21,440 nucleotides of DNA, from NCBI GenBank assembly GCA_964477295.1, contig CAYZEZ010000041.1, positions 1-21,440 on the forward strand, in the 5' to 3' direction. Position numbers and translations under genes: made by a program. Positions within the stretch are counted from its first letter, which is position 1. The number at the start of each line of letters is the position of its first letter. The DNA is from CAYZEZ01 sp964477295. Lineage in GTDB: Bacteria > Bacteroidota > Bacteroidia > Bacteroidales > SM23-62. Shown here one piece after another: positions 1 to 6,544 of this stretch. The notes beneath the pieces are model-generated. The model searched no databases and was not told the origin of the DNA. It worked only from the letters and a program-made list of their open reading frames with translations.

Positions 1-177
1 GCCGATGGGTGCAAGCATCATGGCAAGGCTGGTTCCCTGAGCTTCATGCTGGGTCAGTCCCATGATAAAAACAAGAGCCGGAACGATGATAATACCTCCT
101 CCCACGCCCAGTGTGCCGGCAATAAATCCCCCAAGTAAGCCGATGATTGCAAGAAAAAGGATTTCTGAAATAGTCAT
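1..177 (-). CDS. TauE/SafE-family permease, N-terminal fragment
   Basis: This is a partial gene: 59 N-terminal residues are visible and the rest lies beyond base 1. It starts MTISEILFLA and continues into a hydrophobic glycine-rich segment with GTLGVGGG near residues 21-28 and VPAL at 32-35. That pattern is typical of the first transmembrane helix and re-entrant region of TauE/SafE (sulfite exporter/DUF81) permeases, inner-membrane proteins of about 250-270 residues proposed to move sulfite, sulfoacetate or related anions. The substrate cannot be told from this fragment. The ATG lies 14 nt downstream of the stop of the TolB-barrel gene on the same strand, so the two are probably cotranscribed. 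The family call is good; the transport role is by family only. Confidence 0.8.
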   Translation of the reverse strand, partial: MTISEILFLAIIGLLGGFIAGTLGVGGGIIIVPALVFIMGLTQHEAQGTSLAMMLAPIG

Positions 178-191
178 ATCTGGATTATCAG

Positions 192-3100
192 TTAAAAATC
201 GAGAAGAAGTGATAAATAAAATATGCGTGGCAGTACTACCTTGTTTTCAACCCCCCATGCCCAGTCTAAGCGGATGAAATATCCAAGCAACATACTTCTC
301 ACACCCAGTCCATATCCATAAACGATAGGCTCCCGGTTTGAGTCAATAGTAACAATGAGCGGTCCGTTTTCGATCACTTCATTGTCATAAGCATTTTCAC
401 CTGACCATGGGTGTAAGCCATTCCAGGCTGTTCCCACATCAAAAAAACCAACAAACTGTAAGTTATTCCAGAAATTTGAGCTGATGGGATGGTTGGCAAA
501 ATACCTGATGATCGGCCACCTGAGTTCGGAATTAAACACGGCAAACCTGTCACCATTACGGATATTTTGCGTAAATCCCCGCATGTTGGTTGCGATGGTC
601 TGGTAGACATAATTTTTTGAATAGTCAATGGGTATGCTCTTGTCGAATGTCTCGACCTTGGTGCTGAAGTTGGTCCAGTTATCCACACTTCCCAGGTAAT
701 ATATCAGGCGACTTCTTCCAAATGAAGCTCCGGTTGCAAAACGGTTGGCCCAGATCAGAGTCCTGTGAACCTTTATATAATGCCTGAAGTCGCCCCCAAC
801 AGTATAAAGGTCGTATTGTGTATCATTTAGTTGCTGGTAGGCTTCTGAGAAAATTTTGAACCGTGTGCCCTGATAAAGATTGATGCCGAGATGGCGTGTA
901 TTGTCAAAGATATAGGCCAGTTTTACACTTGCCCAATAGTAGTTTATGTTTTCCTCATTCAGGTTTTTCAAATCGGTTGAAAGGAAAACAATCTTATCCT
1001 GCCTTCCTGCAACTGTCCCTTCGAATGCACCTACCTGGCTGAATGGCCAGCGGAGGATATACATGAGATTATGTGAGTAAGACTTAACTATTGAAGTCTG
1101 GGATTGGGTATAGTTTTTATATACCTGCCGGTGAAATACAACCTGTTTATTCAGCCTTCTTTTCAAATTCTCATAACTCAACAGGTATTCATTGCTGTCG
1201 AAATCTGCTGAAAACCTTACTCCTGCAGTGAGTTTATAATCTTCAAATAGATCATTTGTTCCTAATTTAAACATCAGGTTAAACCCTGGATTATAGTAGA
1301 CTGCTCCCCCTGTGAAGGTCTGATAAGATGCACCCAGGAAGCTGAAGTCAATCTGGGTAGCAAGGTAATTTGTATAAAAAGCAGTCTCATAGATCCTGGG
1401 TGTTGGCCGTTTGAAATCAGCAGTATCCAGTACCAGGTTAATATTGTCCTGATTGAATTTTTGATTATAATAATTCAATTTTTCAATTTCAAAAATATAG
1501 TTGTTAATGTCTATTACTCCCTTGTCAAGATGGATCGTATCGGCCTGATCGGTAATGATCTGGTTATCTTCAATGTCGTGGATAGCGATAATGTCTTTCC
1601 TCACTTTCTGCAGGCTGTCGGCTTCAGCCAGAGCCTTTTTTTTCTCCTCAATAAAGGGTGTGCTGGAATAATCGCCATAATATTTGTCAGGCCGGGTTTC
1701 AAGAGGGCCGGAATAGATATTGTAGCGACCATTAAAAAAGAGTATATCCGCTACTTTCCCGGTTCCCTTGTTGATATCAAAATCCCTGATATTCCTTGAG
1801 TAGTTTGTGACAGGGTAGCTGTTTGAAAAATACCTGTAGTGTGTTGTTGTATCGACAAAACTGATGGCACTGTCGTATCTGGCCACATGCCTGTTAATGA
1901 TCCCGTTTTGGTCGCTCATGAAAATGAACTGGTTGTTCCCGAGTTCAAGGGGTTTGACTTCATTTACAAATTCATAGTTAGATACCCTTCTTAATTCATA
2001 TGGCGGTTTCTTGAAGTCGGTAATATAAAGATCGTATGTCAGGTTTTTACTCATCAGGGCTTCCCCGTCTTTGTAATACCCTGTCGTATCAGCAGGCCGG
2101 TTTGAGCTGAATATGATCTGTGTTGATCCATTCACAAACCGGGGATTAAAATCATCGTATATGTCTGAGGTGATACGCTGGTTTGTTCCGGATGAAAGGG
2201 AATGAACATAAATATCGGACTGACCGCGATTAATACCCGAAATGACCATTTTATAACCATCATCGGAATAGGAGAAATCAAGTATTTTTTCAAAATACGG
2301 CATGTTGCGGGGGATGAGTTCTCCTGTCTCAAGAGTGTAATAGTAAAGTTTAATTCCACCTTCTTCTTCCGTAAAGAAACTGAGGATCTTTCCGGTAGGA
2401 TGCCAGTTTAACACAGGATATGTAAGGTCAGGTATCTGGTCGAGTTGGTGTTCCCGCTGGATAATCTTTTTCGTTTTCTCCGTTTCTGTGTCATACAGAT
2501 AAATTTTGTATTGGCCGAATTGATTGGTTACGTATGCTATATACTTGCCGTCGGGACTAATCCTCAACTGGTTATATACTTTTTTCTTTTTTGTTTTTTT
2601 GAATACCTTGCCGCTCTCCGGAAATTCACGGGCTACTTTTGATTCATCAAAAATATCCGTGTAATATGCTTTCCACTCATAGGATAATTCTTTGATGCTG
2701 AAGCCCAGTACATATAGAAATCCGCTGTTTGTGTTTTTGTTGATGCGTGTAAGGTAGATTATATTAGGAATTACCGATTCTCCATAATTTTCTGCGATGA
2801 AGCGCCAGAAACTGTGTCCTGCATTTACTGCATCATTACCGGTAAGGCGGTTAAATTTATCGTATCGTTCGTTAAGGATTCCGTCCTTAACTTCATCTTC
2901 AATCTGCGTATTCCAGTTGACCGATACATAAGATATCAGTCCTTTCAGATACCAATCCGGCAATTCGATTAGAGTTGAATTTGTAACATTTTCCCTTAAC
3001 TGGTTCCCATAAAGCATTTCATTGATAAGCACCTCTGCAATGGCTGCGCTGATCTGTTCCTCGAATTTTTTATGGTCCCCATCAAAATAGATAAATACTT

Positions 3101-3485
3101 TATTTTTGATTATTTTGGTTACCCCACCGGTATTATATTCATCTTTTCCGGTTATCAGTCCGATGTTGCTTTGTCGGAAATCGGTAAGTTTATTATATAC
3201 AATAAAAATCAGCCTGTTCTCTAATTCGTAATCGAAAAAGCTTTCAATGCGACTGATTTCTTTCTGAAGGTAATCTGCTGTGTAATTGGCCAGGTTTTTT
3301 CCCTGCTGGGCGAAATAGGTATCGAAATCTTCGTACCGGTAGTAATACCAGTAAAAATTGTTGTACTGAACCCTGTTTTTTCCGAAATCCATCTGGTGAC
3401 CATAATAGAACTGGCCTGATACTTGTGGTGGAAGGATCAAAACAGATGCAATAATCAGGAGGAGTATGGAAAGCAAACGGCTCAT
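192..3485 (-). CDS. Secreted TolB-like propeller protein with degenerate gluzincin-like N-terminus and C-terminal outer-membrane barrel
   Basis: The 1097-residue product has a signal peptide (about residues 1-24, ending VSG-Q). Residues about 50-290 resemble a gluzincin peptidase fold, with IELPDWYLKGLISYVS at 173-188, but the usual HExxH zinc motif is missing. Residues about 300-600 hold PD40/TolB-type propeller blades such as RISPDGKYIAYV at 308 and a later FSSNRP segment. After a charged linker (about 630-690), residues about 700-1097 are rich in alternating aromatic/polar beta strands and end in YLSLLLDF, the terminal Phe expected of an outer-membrane barrel. Bacteroidota encode similar long TolB-like proteins, usually annotated as TolB or biopolymer transport; the true role is unknown. 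It is likely an outer-membrane protein facing the periplasm and the surface. It heads an apparent operon with the TauE/SafE gene and has a candidate -7 box just upstream (3506-3513). Confidence 0.72.
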   Translation of the reverse strand: MSRLLSILLLIIASVLILPPQVSGQFYYGHQMDFGKNRVQYNNFYWYYYRYEDFDTYFAQQGKNLANYTADYLQKEISRIESFFDYELENRLIFIVYNKLTDFRQSNIGLITGKDEYNTGGVTKIIKNKVFIYFDGDHKKFEEQISAAIAEVLINEMLYGNQLRENVTNSTLIELPDWYLKGLISYVSVNWNTQIEDEVKDGILNERYDKFNRLTGNDAVNAGHSFWRFIAENYGESVIPNIIYLTRINKNTNSGFLYVLGFSIKELSYEWKAYYTDIFDESKVAREFPESGKVFKKTKKKKVYNQLRISPDGKYIAYVTNQFGQYKIYLYDTETEKTKKIIQREHQLDQIPDLTYPVLNWHPTGKILSFFTEEEGGIKLYYYTLETGELIPRNMPYFEKILDFSYSDDGYKMVISGINRGQSDIYVHSLSSGTNQRITSDIYDDFNPRFVNGSTQIIFSSNRPADTTGYYKDGEALMSKNLTYDLYITDFKKPPYELRRVSNYEFVNEVKPLELGNNQFIFMSDQNGIINRHVARYDSAISFVDTTTHYRYFSNSYPVTNYSRNIRDFDINKGTGKVADILFFNGRYNIYSGPLETRPDKYYGDYSSTPFIEEKKKALAEADSLQKVRKDIIAIHDIEDNQIITDQADTIHLDKGVIDINNYIFEIEKLNYYNQKFNQDNINLVLDTADFKRPTPRIYETAFYTNYLATQIDFSFLGASYQTFTGGAVYYNPGFNLMFKLGTNDLFEDYKLTAGVRFSADFDSNEYLLSYENLKRRLNKQVVFHRQVYKNYTQSQTSIVKSYSHNLMYILRWPFSQVGAFEGTVAGRQDKIVFLSTDLKNLNEENINYYWASVKLAYIFDNTRHLGINLYQGTRFKIFSEAYQQLNDTQYDLYTVGGDFRHYIKVHRTLIWANRFATGASFGRSRLIYYLGSVDNWTNFSTKVETFDKSIPIDYSKNYVYQTIATNMRGFTQNIRNGDRFAVFNSELRWPIIRYFANHPISSNFWNNLQFVGFFDVGTAWNGLHPWSGENAYDNEVIENGPLIVTIDSNREPIVYGYGLGVRSMLLGYFIRLDWAWGVENKVVLPRIFYLSLLLDF

Positions 3486-3505
3486 AAATTACACGATGTA
3501 AGGTT

Positions 3506-3513
3506 CAAAGGTA
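3506..3513 (-). promoter_or_regulatory. Candidate -7 box for the TolB-barrel gene
   Basis: On the minus strand this reads TACCTTTG, an exact match to the Bacteroidota -7 consensus TAnnTTTG. It would place the transcript start about 14 nt before the ATG at 3485. No convincing -33 TTTG was found at 19-21 nt spacing, so the call rests on one element and its position. Confidence 0.45.
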
Positions 3514-3551
3514 CATATATTTATAAACTAATGGCCTTATGAAACTTACCA

Positions 3552-3598
3552 TGATAATATTTTCATTTATATCGCATAAGGTGATGAAAATGTTATCA
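3552..3598. repeat. Long inverted repeat in divergent spacer
   Basis: TGATAATATTTTCAT (3552-3566) pairs with ATGAAAATGTTATCA (3584-3598): 14 Watson-Crick pairs plus one T-G, around a 17-nt spacer. A shorter outer or competing repeat CCTTATG/CATAAGG (3535-3541 and 3575-3581) overlaps the region. There is no T-run on either side, so it is not an intrinsic terminator. It may be an operator or the root of an RNA hairpin serving the divergent pair. Confidence 0.5.
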
Positions 3599-3646
3599 CA
3601 AACATTTTATGCAACCTTCATACCAAATATTGGGTCATTCATGCAT

Positions 3647-3669
3647 AATTAATAACATTATTATTAATT
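3647..3669. repeat. 9-bp inverted repeat overlapping a -7 box
   Basis: AATTAATAA (3647-3655) and TTATTAATT (3661-3669) are perfect complements around the 5-nt spacer CATTA. The right arm overlaps the candidate -7 box of the DUF1573 gene, where a repressor could act. The sequence is very AT-rich, so chance is a real alternative. Confidence 0.35.
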
Positions 3670-3672
3670 TTG
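3665..3672 (+). promoter_or_regulatory. Candidate -7 box for the DUF1573 gene
   Basis: TAATTTTG matches TAnnTTTG exactly and lies 52 nt before the ATG at 3725. No -33 TTTG is seen at the usual spacing. Confidence 0.4.
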
Positions 3673-3724
3673 TCATTATACTATTCAGGATCAAGAGAAT
3701 AATTTAAATAAAAACGTAAGAGCT

Positions 3725-4810
3725 ATGAAAAAGTATATATTACCAGTCATAATATTGGTTTTTGCAGCATTGACTTATACTTATGGTCAGACCATGGATG
3801 CCAATATCTCCTTTAATGTGGAGCAGCATGATTTTGGTAAAATCGAAGAGGCAGATGGCCCGGTTACTTATAATTTTGATTTTATTAATACGGGCAGCAA
3901 GCCTTTAATTATTTCTCAGGTACGTGCCAGTTGTGGCTGTACCTCTCCCAATTGGTCCAAAGAGCCTGTACTCCCGGGAAAAAAAGGTTTTGTAAGTGCC
4001 ACATATAATCCTAAATCCAGGCCGGGACCATTCAACAAAAGCATCACTGTAATCTCAAATGCGACTACTCCGAACAAAATATTGCGCATTGTGGGTGACG
4101 TAATTCCCAAACCCCAGGGGATTGAAGATATTTACCGGTACAGTATGGGAAAGATCAGGCTGAAATCAAATCACATGAGTTTTGCCCGTGTGGTAAAGGG
4201 TCAACAGAGCACACAGGTGATGGAAATAATAAATGTTTCTGAAGAGCCGGTAGAAATTTCTTTTGAAAGGGTGCCTGCACATATCACCATTAGTGCTAAT
4301 CCGGCTACTTTAAAGCCCGACGAAAAAGGACTTATTGAAGCCACCTATAACAGCGAAGGCAAGAATGACTGGGGATTTGTTATCGACAGGGTGAATATAC
4401 TTCTGAATGGAGAGTCGGGAAATGCGAACAGGTTGACGATAAGCGCCACCATTGAAGAAGATTTTTCCGCATTGACTCCCGAGCAATTAGCTAACGCTCC
4501 CACCATAAGTTTTGATAATCCTACCTTCGAGTTCGGTGAGATCAAGCAAGGGGAGAAAGTAGAACATAACTTCACCATTACAAACAGTGGGAAAAGCGAC
4601 CTTATCATCCGGAAGGTAAAGGCCAGCTGCGGTTGCACGGCTGTGAGCCCCCTGGATGATATCATCAAGGCAGGAACCACTACCACCATGAAAGTGATCT
4701 TTAATTCAGCTGGCAAGGCAGGTAAACAAAATAAGACCATTACCGTGATCTCCAATGATCCCAAGCATAGCAGAACAGTGCTCTGGGTAAAAGGTGATGT
4801 AGTTAAATAG
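3725..4810 (+). CDS. Secreted protein with two DUF1573 domains
   Basis: The 361-residue product has a signal peptide (about 1-21, ending TYG-Q) and three Ig-like beta units. The first (about 27-127) and third (about 255-358) are DUF1573 domains. Each has an HDFGKI- or FEFGEI-type entry strand, an F-x-N-x-G segment and the signature ASCGCT (Cys70/Cys72 and Cys302/Cys304). The middle unit (about 135-250) keeps the strand pattern but lacks the CGC motif. DUF1573 proteins are common in the Bacteroidota periplasm or surface and have no established biochemical function; the fold resembles ASH/MSP-type adaptor domains. The gene stands alone, with a divergent neighbour upstream and a terminator immediately downstream. 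The family call is firm and the function unknown. Confidence 0.9.
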   Translation: MKKYILPVIILVFAALTYTYGQTMDANISFNVEQHDFGKIEEADGPVTYNFDFINTGSKPLIISQVRASCGCTSPNWSKEPVLPGKKGFVSATYNPKSRPGPFNKSITVISNATTPNKILRIVGDVIPKPQGIEDIYRYSMGKIRLKSNHMSFARVVKGQQSTQVMEIINVSEEPVEISFERVPAHITISANPATLKPDEKGLIEATYNSEGKNDWGFVIDRVNILLNGESGNANRLTISATIEEDFSALTPEQLANAPTISFDNPTFEFGEIKQGEKVEHNFTITNSGKSDLIIRKVKASCGCTAVSPLDDIIKAGTTTTMKVIFNSAGKAGKQNKTITVISNDPKHSRTVLWVKGDVVK

Positions 4811-4828
4811 CATTTTAGCATCGCATTT

Positions 4829-4867
4829 TAAAACCGCAGGGACCTGAGGATCTTTGCGGTTTTTTTT
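4829..4867 (+). terminator. Intrinsic terminator after the DUF1573 gene
   Basis: AAAACCGCA (4830-4838) pairs with TGCGGTTTT (4855-4863), and the T-run continues to 4867. The loop is about 16 nt. The T-run leads directly into the next -7 box (4869-4876). The stem shares AACCGCAGGG with the terminator at 19195. Confidence 0.8.
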
Positions 4868-4868
4868 C

Positions 4869-4876
4869 TACTTTTG
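4869..4876 (+). promoter_or_regulatory. Candidate -7 box for the small thioredoxin gene
   Basis: TACTTTTG matches TAnnTTTG exactly and directly follows the T-run of the upstream terminator. It predicts a leader of about 58 nt that contains the 16-bp palindrome at 4886-4901. No -33 match was seen. Confidence 0.45.
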
Positions 4877-4885
4877 CATTCAAGA

Positions 4886-4901
4886 ATCTAGATATCTAGA
4901 T
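4886..4901. promoter_or_regulatory. Perfect 16-bp palindrome, possible operator
   Basis: ATCTAGATATCTAGAT is its own reverse complement and also contains two direct ATCTAGAT units. It sits 10-25 nt after the candidate -7 box of the thioredoxin gene, so near the expected transcription start. This is the kind of place used by dimeric repressors. No regulator can be named. Confidence 0.4.
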
Positions 4902-4940
4902 AACTGGAATAAATATTACAAATAATAAAAACAAATAAAA

Positions 4941-5285
4941 ATGACTCTTCCAACCAACCTGAAGCATGTTGCCGGCCAGGCTGAATACGATCAGGTATTA
5001 AAAGACCATGAAAACCTGATGATCTGCTGCGGCAGGATGGGCCCGATGTGTGTTCCCGTTTACCAGGCCATGACGGAGCTTGAAAAAAGTTATCCCCATG
5101 TTGAGTTCAGGGATATGTCTTTCGATTCACCGGATGCACATGTGGTCAGGAACCTGCCGGAATGCAATGGATTCATGGGATTACCCTTTACCGTATATTA
5201 TAAAAATGGAAAGGTGGTGAAGGCCACTACAAGTGTTCAGAGCAAAGAGCAGGTCAAGGCCATCCTGGATGAGTATTTTGCCTGA
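4941..5285 (+). CDS. Small thioredoxin-fold protein with atypical CX6C active site
   Basis: The 114-residue product has no signal peptide and is probably cytoplasmic. It has thioredoxin topology: a short N-terminal helix, a hydrophobic strand ending LMICC, an active-site loop and helix, FRDMSFDSP (strand beta-3), then the conserved cis-Pro segment GLPFTVYYKNGKVV (Pro82) and a C-terminal helix. In place of WCGPC the loop reads CCGRMGPMC, with Cys29, Cys30 and Cys37, so the redox pair is spaced CX6C or CX7C; Cys75 lies seven residues before the cis-Pro. I infer a thiol-redox role, but the usual CXXC chemistry cannot be assumed, and the Cys cluster could instead bind metal. It has its own candidate promoter and precedes meaB by 70 nt. 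The fold is confident, the activity is not. Confidence 0.75.
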   Translation: MTLPTNLKHVAGQAEYDQVLKDHENLMICCGRMGPMCVPVYQAMTELEKSYPHVEFRDMSFDSPDAHVVRNLPECNGFMGLPFTVYYKNGKVVKATTSVQSKEQVKAILDEYFA

Positions 5286-5302
5286 TACCAGGATCCATTC
5301 TC

Positions 5303-5333
5303 TTTGTCTTTATAGCAACTTTCCTTATCTTCG
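5303..5333 (+). promoter_or_regulatory. Candidate promoter for meaB
   Basis: A -33 TTTG (5303-5306), a 19-nt spacer and a -7 TATCTTCG (5326-5333, one mismatch to TAnnTTTG) give the best-spaced promoter-like pair seen in the window. The transcript would start near 5340, about 16 nt before the ATG at 5356. The -7 box lies inside the palindrome at 5320-5349. Confidence 0.45.
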
Positions 5334-5349
5334 ATCGAAGTTAAGGAAA
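5320..5349. promoter_or_regulatory. 30-nt near-perfect palindrome upstream of meaB
   Basis: The arms TTTCCTTA (5320-5327) and TAAGGAAA (5342-5349) flank the self-complementary core TTCGATCGAA (5330-5339). Fourteen of 15 symmetric pairs match; only 5328/5341 does not. It ends 6 nt before the meaB ATG and covers the candidate -7 box and start site. It may be an operator for a dimeric regulator. In readthrough RNA from the thioredoxin gene it could also fold into a hairpin next to the start codon. Confidence 0.55.
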
Positions 5350-5355
5350 CCGTAC

Positions 5356-6450
5356 ATGCCATCCAGGAAAAAATCAAAAGGTACACTGCATGTGAGCAAT
5401 GGTGTGCCGCAACCTGATGCGATCAGTCAGGAGGCACTTCAGAAATTCAAAACCAGGAAAAAGGATCTTCTGCAGCCGGAACAGTACATCAAAGGTATAC
5501 TGGATCATAACAGGACTGTCTTGAGTCAAGCCATTACATTGGTAGAGAGCTCCCTGCCGGGACACCAGGAGATTGCTGCCGGGATTATTGAAGGTTGTAT
5601 CCCGTATTCAGGTAATGCATTAAGGATTGGGATAACCGGAGTACCGGGGGTAGGTAAAAGCAGTTTCATAGAGAGTATGGGGAAAAACATTACCGCAATG
5701 GATCACAAACTGGCCGTGCTTGCCATTGATCCCAGCAGTGAACGCTCAGGCGGAAGTATTCTGGGCGATAAAACCAGGATGGAGGAATTATCACAGGATA
5801 TGAATGCTTTCATCCGGCCATCACCATCTGGCGGTTCCCTGGGTGGCGTGGCGCGAAAGACACGCGAAACGATAATCCTTTGTGAATCGGCTGGTTTTGA
5901 TATCATCCTGGTGGAAACAGTAGGAGTAGGCCAGTCTGAAACAACAGTACACTCCATGGTCGATTTCTTTTTATTGCTTATGCTTTCCGGAGCCGGCGAT
6001 GAACTGCAGGGGATTAAGCGTGGGATCATGGAAATGGCTGACCTGATTGCTATTACAAAGGCCGATGGGACAAACATGGAAAAGGCCGGAAAGGCAAAAA
6101 CCGAATACCAGAACGCTCTTCACCTGTATCCTCCTGCCTTTTCGGGATGGATACCTGAAGTACTTACCTGTTCGGCGCTTGAAGGGACAGGTCTGGATGA
6201 AATCTGGGATGCCATAATGGAATATGCCCGCCTGACAAAAGAGAATGGATTTTTCCAGGAAAACAGAAATCGTCAGGCAAAAAACTGGATGTATGAATTT
6301 ATTCATGAATCCCTGACCAGTGATTTTTATTCTGTCCCGGGAATCAAATTCCGTATAAAAGAACTTGAACAAAAAGTAATGAACCGTGAATTGAGTTCAT
6401 TTCATGGGGCGAAACAAATTATGGACGAGTATAAGAAAATCAAACCTTAA
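5356..6450 (+). CDS. meaB: Methylmalonyl-CoA mutase-associated GTPase MeaB
   Basis: The 364-residue product matches the MeaB/ArgK G3E GTPase family, about 330-370 residues long. These are cytoplasmic chaperones that gate loading and protect the adenosylcobalamin cofactor of methylmalonyl-CoA mutase. Visible motifs are the P-loop GVPGVGKSS (Gly95-Ser103), the family signature DPSSERSGGSILGDKTRM, the G3 region ETVGVGQSE, the G4 motif TKAD (Lys235, Asp237; many GTPases have NKAD) and the G5-like segment CSALEGTGLDEIW. I chose the ATG at 5356 because the reading frame further upstream runs through the thioredoxin gene's 3' end and lacks family similarity. The mutase subunits are not in the window, so the partner must be encoded elsewhere. 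A palindrome over its promoter suggests dedicated control. Confidence 0.94.
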   Translation: MPSRKKSKGTLHVSNGVPQPDAISQEALQKFKTRKKDLLQPEQYIKGILDHNRTVLSQAITLVESSLPGHQEIAAGIIEGCIPYSGNALRIGITGVPGVGKSSFIESMGKNITAMDHKLAVLAIDPSSERSGGSILGDKTRMEELSQDMNAFIRPSPSGGSLGGVARKTRETIILCESAGFDIILVETVGVGQSETTVHSMVDFFLLLMLSGAGDELQGIKRGIMEMADLIAITKADGTNMEKAGKAKTEYQNALHLYPPAFSGWIPEVLTCSALEGTGLDEIWDAIMEYARLTKENGFFQENRNRQAKNWMYEFIHESLTSDFYSVPGIKFRIKELEQKVMNRELSSFHGAKQIMDEYKKIKP

Positions 6451-6502
6451 TAAAAGTTTGAGGTTGCTGATACAGTAACTTTTGAAGATCTTTTTATTAA
6501 GG
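6445..6502 (+). other. Nested inverted repeats between meaB and the TlpA-like gene
   Basis: CCTTAATAAAA (6445-6455, overlapping the meaB stop) is perfectly complementary to TTTTATTAAGG (6492-6502). Inside lie GTTGCTG/CAGTAAC (6463-6469 and 6473-6479) and AAAAGTT/AACTTTT (6452-6458 and 6477-6483), which compete for some of the same bases. It could act as a weak AT-rich terminator or attenuator. Low-complexity chance pairing is also possible. Confidence 0.3.
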
Positions 6503-6511
6503 ATTTTTCCG

Positions 6512-6519
6512 TATGTTTG
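6512..6519 (+). promoter_or_regulatory. Candidate -7 box for the TlpA-like lipoprotein gene
   Basis: TATGTTTG matches TAnnTTTG exactly and lies 25 nt before the ATG at 6545, predicting a leader of about 19 nt. No -33 match at the usual spacing. Confidence 0.4.
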
Positions 6520-6544
6520 TCTCTTCACTAAACCAAAAAAAATA

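Noticed and set aside
62..277. 71-residue plus-strand frame at the left edge
   Set aside because: It is antisense to the TauE/SafE start and the 3' end of the barrel gene, both of which have clear family features.
4345..4821. 158-residue minus-strand frame opposite the DUF1573 gene
   Set aside because: It is antisense to a confident gene and its composition follows the complementary codons of that gene.
5233..5355. Upstream in-frame extension of meaB into the thioredoxin gene
   Set aside because: The extra residues overlap the thioredoxin 3' end, show no MeaB similarity and cross the palindrome; ATG 5356 fits family length.
6482..6544. 21-residue N-terminal extension of the TlpA-like protein
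   Set aside because: It would bury a clear lipoprotein signal (LFSC) that starts at 6545.
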